A stretch of 64,000 nt of DNA from Chiayiivirga sp. (lineage in GTDB: Bacteria; Pseudomonadota; Gammaproteobacteria; Xanthomonadales; Xanthomonadaceae), in the NCBI GenBank assembly GCA_022647565.1, contig JALCLA010000002.1, positions 248,001 through 312,000 of the forward strand. Direction: 5' to 3'. Of this stretch, positions 11,529 through 23,394 are shown piece by piece. The notes under the pieces were generated by a model. That model saw nothing but the letters and a program-made list of their open reading frames with translations, did no database searches and was not told where the DNA came from. The first letter of the stretch is position 1. Each line of letters opens with the position of its first letter. Made by a program: the position numbers and the translations under genes.

Positions 11529-14112
11529 CTAGGGGGCGACCACGATGTCGAAGCTGTCGGTGACCGTGCCGCCGTGGCCGTCGTCCGCGGTCACCTCGAT
11601 CGTCACCGTGCCATCGACCGTTGGCGTACCGCTGAAGCTGCGGGTTGCGGGAGTGAACGTGAGCCAGCCCGGCAACGCCCCGCCTCCGCCGAGTTGGGCA
11701 CTGTAGACCAGCACGTCCGGGGTGGTGGCCTCCACCGTGTCCGGGTCGCTGAAGGTGTTGGACGCGAACTGGAAGCTGAAGGCGTTGGCGACGGTCGCAG
11801 CCTGATTCGGGATCGCGTTGGCCACGGTCGGCAGGCGATTGGCGTTGCCAATCGTCAGCTGGAAGGTCTGCGAGGCCGTCAGACTGCCGGGATCGGTAGC
11901 GGTGACCGTGATGACGTGAATGCCATCGGTGCCATAGGCCGGCATGCCCAAAATATTCGATGACGTCGGGAAGTAGATCAGTCCCGCCGGCAACCCCGAT
12001 ACCGAGAACGAGAGCGTGTCGTGGAAGGGCTCAGTCGGATCATCCGGGTCCGAGAAGGCAGCCCGCAGGTCGGCCCCGAGGATTTCCAGCAGATCGTTCT
12101 CCGTACCCATGCGATCGGCGAGCGTACCTGCCACGGGCGCGACATTCGCCGCATTCACCGTCCATGCGAAGGTGTCGCTGACCGTGCCACCGTTGCCGTC
12201 GTTGGCCGTAACCGTGATGCTGTACGGGCTACCCACAGCTGCCGTCTGCGAAATCGTGCCGGTGATCTGACCGTTGGTAGCCAGAGTCAAGCCCGGCGGC
12301 AGTGCTCCTGCCGTGACCGAAAAGGTCAGCGTGTTGTTGGCGTCGGCATCGGAGAAATTGCCAGCGACGTCAAGCGACGGAGTGGCGCCTTCGTTCGACG
12401 CTTGATCCGGGATCGGTGTCGCCACCGTCGGCGTCTGGTTCGTGTCGGTGACGGTCAATGTAAAGGTGTTGTTGGCGGTGAGGCCGCTCGCGGTTTCGGT
12501 TGCCGTCAGCACGACGTTGTAGGTGCCCGCCGAGGTCTGGTTCAGGGTGCCCGTGATCACCTTCAGGCCCGCGAAGTAGGACACTCCGCTCGGCAATCCG
12601 GATGCGGCCACGGTGAATGCATCGCCTTCAGGATCGACAAAGGCGTTGGCGGCATTGATTTCGACTGCAGCGGTTTCAGCGTAGGTGACGTCGGCCATCT
12701 GGGTAGCGATGCGCGGCGCATCGTTCACCGCACTGATCGTGATCGAGACGGTCGCCGGCGCACCCTGGCCGCCGCGGTTGTCGACCACTCGGTAAGTGAA
12801 GCTGTCGGCGCCGTTGTAATCCATCGCCGGGGTGTAGGTCAGGTTCGGAGCGGTCCCGCTCAGACTGCCGTGCTGCGGCGGCGTGACCACGTTCCACGCC
12901 ACCACGGTGTCGCCCGGATCCGGATCCGTACCGCTGAGGGTGACGATGGCCGCTACGTCCTCGCTGGTCGAGATGGTCTTCGGGTCGGCGCTGGGCAGGC
13001 CGTTCGCCACCAGACGCAGGAACAACTTGCGTTTGTTGTCGGCCTGGTCGTCGTCCACCGTGTTGCTCGGGTCGACGAACGCCGCCACCATCGCGGGCGC
13101 GGAGGTCTCGGTCGTCGCATCGACCTTGCGGGTGAGGGTGTAGACCCTCGCCTCACCCGGCGCCAACTGCGCGATGTTCCGGGTCAAGGTGCCGTCCGGA
13201 CCGGCGCAGGTCTGGGCCGACTCGTCGAGGCAAGACAGGCGATCACGCGCGGTGAAATCTGCCCGGAACTCTTGGGGATGAACTCGCGCACACGTACGTT
13301 CTGCGCCGTCGCTTCGCCGCGATTGACCACGCGCACCCGATAGGTGCTCTCGCTGCCGATCGTGGCCGCCACGAAATCACCGTTCGCGTCGCTGTCGAGC
13401 ACCGCGGCGAACCGTTCTTCAGGTACTCAACCTGGACATCGGTAGAAGATTCGAAGCCGGCGCTGAACAGGCTGAGCGGCTGGCCACCCGCGTCCACGTC
13501 CAGCGCGCCGTTGGCCTGGCTGGCGTCGAAGCAACGCAGCCACGGTTCCTGGGTGGCACTGACCAAGCTCACTTCAGGCGCCACGGCGCGGCTGGCGAGG
13601 TCGTAGCTCCAGCCACCCACGCCACGCAGCGTTTCGATCGGAGTCGTCCCGAGGTCGTCCCCCTGCACGTCGCCATTGCTGTTGCGGAAGCGGAGCTGAT
13701 AGCCATCGGTTCCGGCGTAGTAGCTCTGACACAGGGTCTGGGTGACGGATTGCGCCGTCAGCGATCGATCCGCGCCGTCGTATTCGACGCCGGTGCTGAG
13801 GTTGTATTCGGCGCTCCCGATCTTGAAGCCGAGATTGCCCGCGGTCGCCTTCACGCAGGTGCGTGCCAGCTTGGCGTCGCCTTCGTCGATGCCGAGGCGG
13901 CCATAGCCGAGGTCATACAGCGCGTAGGTACCGCTCTTTTCGCCCTTGGACTCGACCAGACCCGGGGTGCAGAGCGCCACCAGTTCGCCGTCCTTTCGGG
14001 TCGGCTGCGATTGCGCCGTTGCCACCGATGCCACCAGGGCGAGTCCTGTCGCCGTCGCACCGCACAGCATCGCGCGACGCACCGATACCACTTCCATTCC
14101 AAGACGAACCAT
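11529..14112 (-). CDS. Secreted Ig/cadherin-like repeat protein; two frame breaks
   Basis: A probably exported or surface protein with a signal peptide ending near VASVATAQS. The N-terminal third (about residues 30-240) is unrecognised, holds scattered Cys residues and contains LFSAGFE, similar to a motif common in Xanthomonadales secreted proteins. A DUF11-like segment follows (YRVRVVNRGEATAQNVRVRE). Then come at least four Ig/dystroglycan-cadherin-like modules with repeated signatures such as AVNDAPRIATQMADVTY and ADDGHGGTVTDSFDIVV. The frame breaks near 13405 (AACGGTTCGCCGCG, one G missing) and near 13272 (AAGAGTTCC, one G missing). Restoring both gives 861 residues. The ATG at 14112 has GGAG nine bases upstream; a second ATG is at 14097. 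Such modules usually mediate adhesion or carbohydrate contact. No anchor or catalytic domain is seen. Confidence 0.75.
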
Positions 14113-14353
14113 CAAGCTGAACTCCAGGCGCCAGATCGATCCGGCAAGCATTCGGTGCTGCAACGTGAGCGCTGCGTGACGCCTGGCTGCTTCGTCTCCT
14201 CGATGCATCCAGCGGTCACGATTTCCGGCGGATTCTATCGACTTGTGAGTTTGAAAGGTTAACCCCTTGTAAACCCAGCCTGAATCGACATCCGTGGTCA
14301 AACCACGACAGGCCGAATAAACTGCGCGTTCCTTCGCACTCCGGATCTGCTCG

Positions 14354-14853
14354 ATGCGCTTCATCCTTCGTCCGCTCGTCGCCGTCGTCTTCACGCTCGT
14401 CGCGTCGGGCGCGTCGCACAGACCTTCTCGTCGCTGGAGGAGCGCATGAGCGCCGCGGAGTTCCGGGCTGCGGGGCTCGACAAGCTCAGCACCGAGGAAC
14501 TCGCGAAACTGAACGAATGGCTGCGGGCCAAGGGAGTGTCGGGCCCGAGCTTCGCCGCGCACGTGGCCACGCCGCCGGCTGCGGATGATCGCCGTGGCTT
14601 CCCGGTCAGCCTGGGTGATAGCGGCGGCGGCCCGATCGTGTCGCGCATCGTGGGTGAATTCCGCGGCTGGGATGGCACCGCGAGCCAGTTCAGCCTGGAG
14701 AACGGCCAGGTCTGGAAGTCGACCGATCCAGCGGCGCGCCTGGCGGTGAAGCTGCATGATCCGGTCGTGGTGATCCGCCCCGGCGTGTTGAACGCGTGGT
14801 TCCTGCAGGTCGAAGGCTACAACGCCAAGGTCCGTGTCATCCGCGTGAAGTAG
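14354..14853 (+). CDS. Small exported protein of unknown function; one frame break
   Basis: The ATG at 14354 opens a signal peptide (MRFILRPLVAVVFTLVASG). The frame then shifts near 14415 into a protein with TFSSLEERMSAAEFRAAGLD, then KLSTEELAKLNEWLRAKGV. The C-terminal half has SRIVGEFRGWDGTASQFSLE and ends KVRVIRVK. Adding one base gives 166 residues, which joins the signal peptide to the mature part. A shorter reading from the ATG at 14446 gives 135 residues without a signal. I recall similar short Xanthomonadales proteins with the GLDKLS/EEL/LN core, without known function. It is divergent from the Ig-repeat gene across 241 bases. That gap contains GTGGTCAAACCAC, a small hairpin, and TAAACT as a possible -10. 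Confidence 0.6.
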
Positions 14854-17800
14854 TCGATGCGCTGCGGCGCAACGCTTCCAGGCGTTGCGCCAGTCGCTTG
14901 GCCGAGATCGGCCCGCGCGTGCCCAGCTCCTGCGCGAACATCGACACGCGCAATTCCTCCAGATCCCAGCGCAGCGCCTCCCACGCGGCCGATCCGGCGG
15001 CTCCGGTCTTGCGTGCCGCATCCAGCGCCTCCGTGAAGGGACGCAGCTCCAGCATGCGGGCCTGGTCGCGCGCCGGATCACGCAGCAAGCGCTCGGCCCG
15101 CTTGAGCATGGCGTTCAGGTAGCGCGGGTACTGGGCCAGCGCATCGGCCGCGGTGCCTCGCAGGAAGCCCGGGTGGATCAGGCCGTTCAGCTGCTCGCGC
15201 AGATCGTCGAGATTGGCCCGCGCCCATCCCATCAGCGGCGGATCGAGTTGCGCCCGCAAGGGCGCGACCAGGGCGAGGATCTCTTCTGCCAGAGCCAGCC
15301 GTTGCATGGCCTCCGCGAACAGGCGGCGGCCGCCATCGGCGCGGCGCGCATCGAACGCGGCGTGATCGCGTACCGCGTCCAGGCCCTCGGCCAGCAGCGC
15401 ATTCATTGCCGCGCCGACCAGATCGCCGCGCAGTCGTTCCTGCGATTCGATCGCGGCGTAGAGCAATCCGGTCTTGGGCGATACCGGCAGTTGCTTGGCG
15501 GCCTGCTTCGCCTTGTCCGCCAGCGCCAGTTCCAGCAGGCGGCGCACGCCTCGTGGATGCTCGGCCGCCGCCTGGGCGCCATCGGCAAAGACCCGCAGCG
15601 CGACGCTGTCTCCCGTGTCGACCAGGGCCGGAAAGGCGGGCAGCCCAGCCTCGCCCGGCACGGTTGCCGGAATCGGCTCGCGCGGAAAGTCGCGCAGGCC
15701 TTCCGCCGCGAGCTCCTTGCCGGCGCGTCGCGCGAAGGCCTGTTCGGCACGCTCGCCGTAGCGCGCGCGCAAATCGGGCAGGTCACGCGATTCGCCCAAC
15801 GCGCGCCGGTCCGGCCCCAGCAGTCGCAGGTTCATGCGCAGGTGCGGATCCAGCGCGGCCTCGTCGAAGTCCGTGCCGGCCACGGCAACCCCCGTCGCAC
15901 GAGCCAGGAAGCGCGCCAGTTCTCCATGCAGCGTGTCGGCACCCGGCACCGCCCACGCCTCCGCGAACGCCCGCGCGAAATCCGGCGCCGGCACGAAGTT
16001 GCGTCGCAAGGCCTTGGGCAGGGCACGGATCAGGGCCGTGGCCTTCTCCTCCACCAGGCCCGGCACCAGCCAGCTCAGTCGCGCCGCATCCAGCGCACCC
16101 AGCAGATGCAGCGGCACCTCCAGCGTCACGCCATCGTCCGGCCTACCGGGCTCGAAACAGTAGTGCAAGGCCAGGCGCGCATCGCCGAGCGCAAACAGCT
16201 TCGGGAAGCGATCAGCCTCGCTGCCCTCACCCGGCAACAGCTCGGGAATCGACCACTGCAGCGCGCGTTGCGCGGCGGGAGCCAGGCCGCGAAACCACTT
16301 GTCGAGCGCGGTGGCGGTATTGATCTCGACCGGGATCCGATCCAGATACCAGCGCGCCTGCCAGTCCTCGTCGGCCACGAGGCCGGCGCGGCGCAGCTTG
16401 GCTTCTTCCTCGCGCGCCTGCGCCAGCGTCGCAAGGTTGCGCGGCAGGAAGCTTGCCTGGGTGTTGATCTCGCCCGGCACCAATGCCTGGCGCACGAAGA
16501 TCTCGCGCGACTCCTGTGGATACAGGCCGCCGTAGTGCACCGGACGCTTCGGCGCGAGCACCAGACCGAAGAGCGAAATCTGTTCCGATCCGATCACGCG
16601 CCCCTGCGCCCGCGACCAGTGCGGGTCGAAATGCTTGCGCGCCAACAGATGCGGCAGTTCGGCGATGATCCAGTCCGGCTCGATGCGCGCGTTGGTGAGC
16701 GCCCACACCTTCTGCGTGTCCAGCAGCAAGGCCGACAAGACCCAGGGCGGCGGTTGTTTCGCCAGCGCGGAGCCTGGAAACAAGGCGTATTTGCGCCCGC
16801 GCGGGCCTTCGAACCCGCCCTTGTCGGTCTTGCAACCCACCTGCGTCGGCAAGCCCGCGATCAGGGCGCGGTGCAGCGCGCCGTAGTCCGCACTTGCGGC
16901 GTTCTGGCTCCAGCCCAGTTCTTCGCACAGCAGCAGCAACTGCCGATGCAGCTCGCGCCACTCGCGCATGCGCAGGAAGCCGAGGAAGTGCTTGCCGCAC
17001 CAGTCGCGCAGCTTCGACTGGGTGAGCTCCTCGTGCGCGTCGCGATAGGCCTCCCACAGCTTCACGATGCCGACGAACTCGGACTTGGGATCGGCGAACT
17101 GGCGTGCGCCGTGTCGGCGGCCTGGCGTTGCTCGGGCGGTCGCTCGCGCGGGTCCTGGATGCCGAGGAAGGCGGCGATCGCCAGCACCTCGCGCAGGCGC
17201 CGTGCTCGCGCGCCGCGATCAGCATGCGCGCCAGTTTCACGTCCACCGGCAGGCGCGCCATGGTGCGGCCGATCGGCGTGAGGCGGCGCTCCGGGTCGAC
17301 CGCACCCAGTTCCTGCAACTGCTGCCAGCCATCGGCGATGGCGCGTCGTCGGGGGCTTCGAGGAAAGGGAAACTCCTCGACCCGCCCGAGACCGAGCGCC
17401 AGCATCCGCAGGATCACGCCGGCCAGACTGGCGCGCGGATTTCCGGATCGGTGTAGCGCGGCGCGCGACTGGTAGTCGGCCTCGGCGTACAAGCCGATAG
17501 CACACGCCGGCCGCGATGCGGCCGCAGCGGCCCTTGCGCTGGTCGGCGCTGGCCTGGCTGATCGCCTCGATGTGCAGGCGATCGAGCTTGGCGCGCGGGC
17601 TGTAGCGCTTGACCCGGCCGTGCCGGGATCGACCACGTAGCGGATGCGCGGCACGGTCAGCGAGGTTTCGGCCACGTTGGTGGCCAGCACGAGGCGCCGC
17701 TTCGGCCCGGGATTGAACACGCGATCCTGGTCGCGCGCCGACAGCCGCGCATACAGCGGCAGCACTTCGGTTGGCGGTACTTGCGCCGCTCCAGCGCCTG

Positions 17801-18709
17801 GTGCGCGTCGCGGATCTCGCGCTCGCCGGGCAGGAACACCAGCACGTCGCCGAGCCGATCCTCTCGCGTGATCTCGTCCACGCGCCGCCGACGATGGCAG
17901 AGTCTCGACCGGCGAAACCGCGCCTGGGCCACCATCGTCTTGCTCGTCCGAGCGGCGCGATAGCGCACCTCCACCGGATACCCGCGCCCTTCCACGCTGA
18001 GGACCGGCGCACCGTCGAAATGCGGCGAAAGCGCTCGGTGTCGATCGTGGCCGAGGTGACGATCACCTTCAGGTCGCGGCGCTGCGGCAGCAGCGCTTGA
18101 GGTAGCCCAGCAGGAAGTCGATGTTGAGGCTGCGCTCGTGCGCCTCGTCGATGATCAGGGTGTCGTAGGCCGAGAGCCAGCGGTCGACTGGATTTCCGCC
18201 AGCAGGATGCCGTCGGTCATGAACTTGATATGGCTGCGCTCACGGACGCATCGTTGAAGCGCACCTGGTAGCCGACCGCGCCGCCGAGTTCGACTGCAAT
18301 TCCTGCGCCACGCGCCGCGCCACCGCGCGCGCGGCGATGCGGCGCGGCTGGGTGCAGCCGATCAGCCCGGCGGCACCGCGCCCGGCCGCGAGGCAGAGCT
18401 TGGGCAACTGCGTGGTCTTGCCCTGCCGGTTTCGCCGGCGAGCACGATCACCTGGTGCGCACGAATCAATTCCGACGATGCGCTCGGCTTCGCGCGACAC
18501 CGGCAGCGATTCATCGAAGCTCGGCGTCGGCACGGCCGCGGCACGCGCCTCGCAGGCGGCAATCGACTGCGCCAGCGCTTGCGTATAGGCCGTGCGAGCC
18601 GCGTCGTCGGCCTTCGGTGCTTCGGCACGCGACAACAGGCGCGCAGGCGCGACTGGTCGCGTGTCAGGGCACGGGCAAGCGAGCGGCGGTCAGGGCGAGG
18701 AGCAGTCAC
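14837..18709 (-). CDS. hrpA: ATP-dependent RNA helicase HrpA (DEAH box); 5' half heavily frameshifted
   Basis: A DEAH/RHA-type helicase acting on RNA and stalled ribosomes. The span of 3873 bases matches the usual ~1300-residue HrpA. The GTG at 18709 begins [20 protein letters not shown]. Across changing frames one can read VIVLAGETG then GKTTQLPKL (Walker A, near 18430), [20 protein letters not shown], and [18 protein letters not shown] (DEAH, near 18140). Later come [24 protein letters not shown] sequence near 17680 and the HA2 region near 17300. From 17065 to 14837 a single frame of 742 residues is intact and includes the HrpA-specific C-terminus ([22 protein letters not shown], then [17 protein letters not shown]). 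It overlaps the 3' end of the 14354 gene by 17 bases. The breaks look like sequence error rather than decay, because protein similarity continues across each one. Confidence 0.8.
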
Positions 18710-18819
18710 GAGGCGAGCAGGATCTTGGGGGCGCGGCGCCGACGACGGGCATGGAATCGGGTTGGCGCGGATTGCGGCGGGGGCGTAGGGTAGCGACTGG
18801 GCCCCTCCGGAGAAACCTC

Positions 18820-20236
<1,417 letters not shown>

Positions 20237-20365
20237 GAATCCGTCACCAGCTCTCGACCAGGCCACGCCGACCTGCCGTCCGGCTCGATGAAGTGAGTCT
20301 GGGCTTACTTGAGTTCAGCCGCAGAGCGCAGCCCTGTCGCCACGTAGCGTGGCCAAGGCACCATG
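20237..20365. other. Intergenic stretch after truncated recQ
   Basis: No gene is recognised. A small hairpin GCCACGTAGCGTGGC lies near 20339-20353. No sequence resembling an IS end or an integrase remnant is visible. Confidence 0.4.
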
Positions 20366-20785
20366 TCACGGGCAGATGAGGTCGAGCTTCGGATAGTAGG
20401 TGCGGTAGCGCTTCGCATCCCGCGTCAGCAGCACCATGCCCTCGATCGCGGCATGCGCTCCGATGTAGAAGTCGGGCAAGGGCGAGGTACGTGTGCCCTT
20501 CGCGCGGCGGTATTGCAAGAAGGCCTTGCCGGCGAGAAACGCGGCTTGCCACGGCAGTTCCAGCCGGGTGAAGGCGTCGGGCGACAGCGCCTCATCCAGC
20601 GCCTCGATACGCGCGAAGCCAATCGAGACCTCGGCATAGACGATGGGGTTGATGCACAGCTCTGCAGTTGCGGCACAGGCATCGAGCTGGGCGGCGGACC
20701 ACTCAAACCATTCTGGATCGTCGGTCAGTACGTCCAGCAGGACGTTGGCGTCCACCAGCACGCGCTCTTTCACCGCAGGGCTCAA
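20366..20785 (-). CDS. PIN-domain ribonuclease toxin (VapC-like)
   Basis: A 139-residue PIN-fold RNase, the toxin of a type II pair. The acidic metal-binding residues are in place: Asp in LVDANVLLDVL near residue 12, Glu in PIVYAEVSIGFARIE near 52, Asp in SPLPDFYIGAHAA near 104 and Asp in LLTRDAKRYRTYYPKLDLI near 123. It starts 10 bases after the antitoxin stop codon, so translation is probably coupled. TTG at 20785 is the longest start. GTG at 20773 (MKERVLVDANV) is equally plausible and closer to typical PIN proteins. The bacterial partner is normally neutralised by the adjacent DNA-binding protein. Confidence 0.85.
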   Translation of the reverse strand: MSPAVKERVLVDANVLLDVLTDDPEWFEWSAAQLDACAATAELCINPIVYAEVSIGFARIEALDEALSPDAFTRLELPWQAAFLAGKAFLQYRRAKGTRTSPLPDFYIGAHAAIEGMVLLTRDAKRYRTYYPKLDLICP

Positions 20786-20795
20786 GGCGCGCGAC

Positions 20796-21044
20796 TCATG
20801 CGCCGCGGGTGAGCTGCATGATCTCGTCGGTACTCAGGTGCGTGGTGGCGCGGCCACGCAAGCGGGTGGCCAAGCTGCCGCGACGCGACGTGGTTGGCCT
20901 GGCAATGATGTTGTCGGCCTCACGCAGCGCGGCTTCGCGGACAAAGGTGGCCACCGGCAGCCCATGAAGCTGTGCGGCACGGCGCAGGCGGTTCTTGTCC
21001 TCGCTACTGAGGCGCAGATCGAGACGGTCGGCGACTACGGTCAT
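20796..21044 (-). CDS. RHH/DUF1778-type antitoxin of the PIN toxin
   Basis: An 82-residue basic protein. Its N-terminus (VADRLDLRLSSEDKNRLRRA) resembles the beta strand and first helix of ribbon-helix-helix repressors. LPVATFVREAALREADNII matches the second helix of DUF1778/TacA-like antitoxins. The C-terminal part (LRGRATTHLSTDEIMQLTRG) would cover the toxin. The ATG at 21044 has a strong AAGGAGG ribosome binding site. An exact 8-bp inverted repeat lies 14 bases upstream, as expected for autorepression by the antitoxin-toxin complex. DUF1778 proteins more often pair with GNAT toxins, so the pairing with a PIN toxin is less common. Confidence 0.8.
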   Translation of the reverse strand: MTVVADRLDLRLSSEDKNRLRRAAQLHGLPVATFVREAALREADNIIARPTTSRRGSLATRLRGRATTHLSTDEIMQLTRGA

Positions 21045-21057
21045 GGCGGGCCTCCTT

Positions 21058-21077
21058 GTACGGTAAGCGTACCGTAC
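21058..21077. promoter_or_regulatory. Palindromic operator of the PIN toxin-antitoxin operon
   Basis: GTACGGTA (21058-21065), spacer AGCG, TACCGTAC (21070-21077) is a perfect 8-bp inverted repeat immediately upstream of the antitoxin ribosome binding site. Position and symmetry fit a dimeric RHH repressor site. No clear -35/-10 was identified around it. Confidence 0.7.
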
Positions 21078-21524
21078 ACCGGTGACCACCGCCAGCAAGA
21101 TGGCTTGCCACGACAGCAGGCCTGATACCAGCCCCTCGGTGTCCAGGAGAAGTTCCTTTGACGGCCGCGGTGGTTCGGAGCACGGCCGCTCCGACCGCTG
21201 GATACTGGGCTTCCGTGCGGCCAAGACCTGTCGCACGTGGCGGCCGAACGCTTCGGCGAGACTCAGGCGCCCCGAACACACGCAGGCGACTGCACGCCGC
21301 ATTGCGTTTCGACCTCAGCACTGCGCGCCCAATCCTCGGCGTCAAGTGTGGTGCGGAAGCTCATTGCTCTGCTCGGCGAGCCCGGTTTGTGATCAGCGTT
21401 TGACAGGTGCCGGAGCGAATCCTGCGGACGGTCTCCATCGGTCGCCGAGTCTCGCCGCTGCATCGAAACGATACCGGTGGTGCGGGTCGCATCCAGCGCC
21501 TTCGTTCGGGTCGTACTGGTGAAG
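21078..21524. other. 447-base stretch without a recognised gene
   Basis: Between the toxin-antitoxin operator and tRNA-Lys I see no protein with recognisable motifs, no integrase remnant and no IS end. Short open frames exist on both strands but show no ribosome binding site or family resemblance. It may be eroded accessory DNA beside the tRNA. Confidence 0.4.
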
Positions 21525-21600
21525 TGGTGGGCCGTGATGGATTCGAACCATCGACCAACGGATTAAAAGTCCGCTGCTCTACCGACTGAGCTAACGGCCC
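21525..21600 (-). tRNA. tRNA-Lys (anticodon TTT)
   Basis: The reverse strand folds as a 76-base tRNA with acceptor GGGCCGT/ACGGCCC and encoded CCA end at 21525-21527. The D arm is AGCTCAGTCGGTAGAGC, the anticodon loop CTTTTAA reads Lys (TTT), and the T arm has GGTTCGAATCC. It lies downstream of queC, 66 bases away, on the same strand. Confidence 0.95.
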
Positions 21601-21666
21601 ACGGGCGAGGATGTTGCGTGTGGCGATTCTCGCATTCCCGGCGCGCGGCCGCGCGGGGCGCGCAGT

Positions 21667-22377
21667 TTATGCAGGCGGCGCGCCCGGCACAAGCAAGGCG
21701 TAGCGGGTGGTGTCGATCGCGCCGGCGCCACGGAACCCTTCGGCACGCAGGAAGCAGGCGTCGCAGTGTCCGCAGGCGCGACCTTGGGAGTCAGCGCGAT
21801 AGCACGACACCGTTTCGGAAAAGTCCACGCCCAGGCGCAGGCCTTCCCGCACGATGTCGGCCTTGCTCAGACGAATCAGGGGCGCGTGCAGGTGCAGCCC
21901 GGCGCCTTCGACTCCCGCCTTGGTGGCGAGATTGGCAAGATGTTCGAACGCGGCCACGAATTCGGGTCGGCAGTCCGGGTAGCCGGAGTAGTCCACCGCG
22001 TTCACACCGCAGAACAGGTCGTTCGCGCCCAGCACTTCGGCCCAGCCCAGCGCGATCGACAACATGATGGTATTGCGCGCCGGCACGTAGGTGACGGGGA
22101 TGCCGGCGTCGCCGTCGACGTGCTCGGGCACCTCGATGTCGGCGGTAAGCGCCGATCCACCGATGCTGCGCAGGTCGACCTGCACGGTCTTGTGTTCCAC
22201 CGCGCCACGTTGCTGCGCAATCCGTACCGCGGCAGCAAGTTCGGAGGTGTGGCGCTGGCCGTAGGCGACGCTCAGTGCGTGGCAGGTATAGCCGGCCTCG
22301 CGCGCCAGCGCCAGCACCACGGCCGAGTCCATGCCACCCGACACCAGTACCACCGCGCGCCTGGTTTTCTTGCTCAT
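21667..22377 (-). CDS. queC: 7-cyano-7-deazaguanine synthase QueC
   Basis: Converts 7-carboxy-7-deazaguanine to preQ0 with ATP and ammonia in queuosine synthesis. The 236-residue protein has the PP-loop ATP motif [13 protein letters not shown] near residue 13, [18 protein letters not shown] in the middle, and a C-terminal zinc cluster with CYRAD, CGHC and CDAC-type cysteines (near 195-210). The ATG at 22377 overlaps the queE stop by four bases (ATGA), so the two genes are translationally coupled. Its product acts directly after QueE. Confidence 0.95.
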   Translation of the reverse strand: MSKKTRRAVVLVSGGMDSAVVLALAREAGYTCHALSVAYGQRHTSELAAAVRIAQQRGAVEHKTVQVDLRSIGGSALTADIEVPEHVDGDAGIPVTYVPARNTIMLSIALGWAEVLGANDLFCGVNAVDYSGYPDCRPEFVAAFEHLANLATKAGVEGAGLHLHAPLIRLSKADIVREGLRLGVDFSETVSCYRADSQGRACGHCDACFLRAEGFRGAGAIDTTRYALLVPGAPPA

Positions 22378-23039
22378 CGGCCCGGCTCGTCGTTCCACAG
22401 GATCTTGTGCAATTGCAATTGGAAGCGCACCGGCAAGCGATCGGCCACGATCCATTCGGCCAGCTCGCGCGGCACGACCTGGCCGAAGCTGGGTGAGAAC
22501 AGCACTTCGCAGCGTGTGTCGATGGCGTGCTCGCGCAGCGCCTTGACCGCCCAGTCGTAGTCATCGCGACTGCAGATCACGAACTTGACCTGATCGTGCG
22601 CGGTGAGATGACGGAGGTTGCTCCAGAGGTTCTTCGCCATTTCGCCCGAGCCGGGCGTCTTGAGATCGACGACGCGGCTCACCCGCGCGTCAACCGCCGC
22701 GATGTCGATCGCACCCGAGGTTTCCAGCGACACCTCGTAACCCGCGTCGCACAGACGCTGCAGCAGCACGAAGCAGCGCTTCTGCGCCAGCGGCTCGCCG
22801 CCGGTGACGCAGACATGACGCACGCCGTGTTTCGCCACCTCGGCCAGGATCGCATCGATCTCCCACCATTGCCCGCCGTGAAAGGCGTACGCGGTATCGC
22901 AGTAGCCGCAGCGCAAGGGACAACCGGTGAGGCGCACGAATACCGTCGGCCAGCCGATCTGGCGCGCTTCGCCCTGCACCGAGAGAAAGATCTCGGTGAG
23001 CTTGAGGCGATCGGCGGTGTGGATGGATTGCATGGGCAC
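22374..23039 (-). CDS. queE: 7-carboxy-7-deazaguanine synthase QueE (radical SAM)
   Basis: A radical SAM enzyme that contracts 6-carboxytetrahydropterin to 7-carboxy-7-deazaguanine. It has 221 residues. The [4Fe-4S]-binding cysteines are in [16 protein letters not shown] near residue 40, in the CxxxCxxC spacing. The SAM-binding glycines are in [12 protein letters not shown] near 80. The ending [14 protein letters not shown] is typical. The ATG at 23039 is followed after one codon by a second ATG at 23033. Upstream lies the repeat cluster of 23.06-23.32 kb, which separates it from cpoB. Confidence 0.95.
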   Translation of the reverse strand: MPMQSIHTADRLKLTEIFLSVQGEARQIGWPTVFVRLTGCPLRCGYCDTAYAFHGGQWWEIDAILAEVAKHGVRHVCVTGGEPLAQKRCFVLLQRLCDAGYEVSLETSGAIDIAAVDARVSRVVDLKTPGSGEMAKNLWSNLRHLTAHDQVKFVICSRDDYDWAVKALREHAIDTRCEVLFSPSFGQVVPRELAEWIVADRLPVRFQLQLHKILWNDEPGR

Positions 23040-23059
23040 GTTATGGATCTTGGGGCGAC

Positions 23060-23325
23060 GGCGTCCTTCGACTCCGGCCCTGCGGGCCTACGCTCAGGAT
23101 GAGCGAACTATCTCAGGCCTACACTCAGGATGGGCCGCCAAGAATAACCGCTCATCCTGAGCGTAGCGCCGTAGGCGCGAAGTCGAAGGATCATCCCGAG
23201 CGTAGCGCCGTAGGCGCGAAGTCGAAGGATCATCCTGAGCGTAGCGCCGCAGGCGCAAAGCCGAAGGGTCATCCTGCGCGTACCGCTGCAGGCGCAAAGC
23301 CGAAGGGTCATCCTGCGTGTTGTTC
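23060..23325. repeat. Cluster of 39-bp tandem repeats (TCATCCTGAGCGTAGCGCC family)
   Basis: Four head-to-tail 39-bp units begin at 23152, 23191, 23230 and 23269, with a partial fifth at 23308. They diverge progressively. Each reads TCATCCTGAGCGTAGCGCC, then a GGCGCGAAGTCGAAGGA-like end. An inverted, partly decayed copy lies at 23064-23105. The same core makes up much of the 99-bp array at 59.6-60.7 kb. The 355-base gap between queE and cpoB holds no gene. Confidence 0.85.
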
Positions 23326-23394
23326 AACAGGCTCACCAGGAGCGGTATGGCGCGGGCGCAGAGCCGACGTTTGCGGCAACCGAACGGCGCTGAC

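Noticed and set aside
14885..17281. A 798-codon frame on the plus strand opposite hrpA, and similar long frames opposite aspS, kup, mrcB and clpB.
   Set aside because: The minus-strand proteins are clear family members; the plus-strand frames are compositional shadows.
21525..21600. Attachment site of an integrated element at tRNA-Lys.
   Set aside because: I found no second copy of the tRNA 3' end in the window and no integrase gene nearby. A scar remains possible but not supported.
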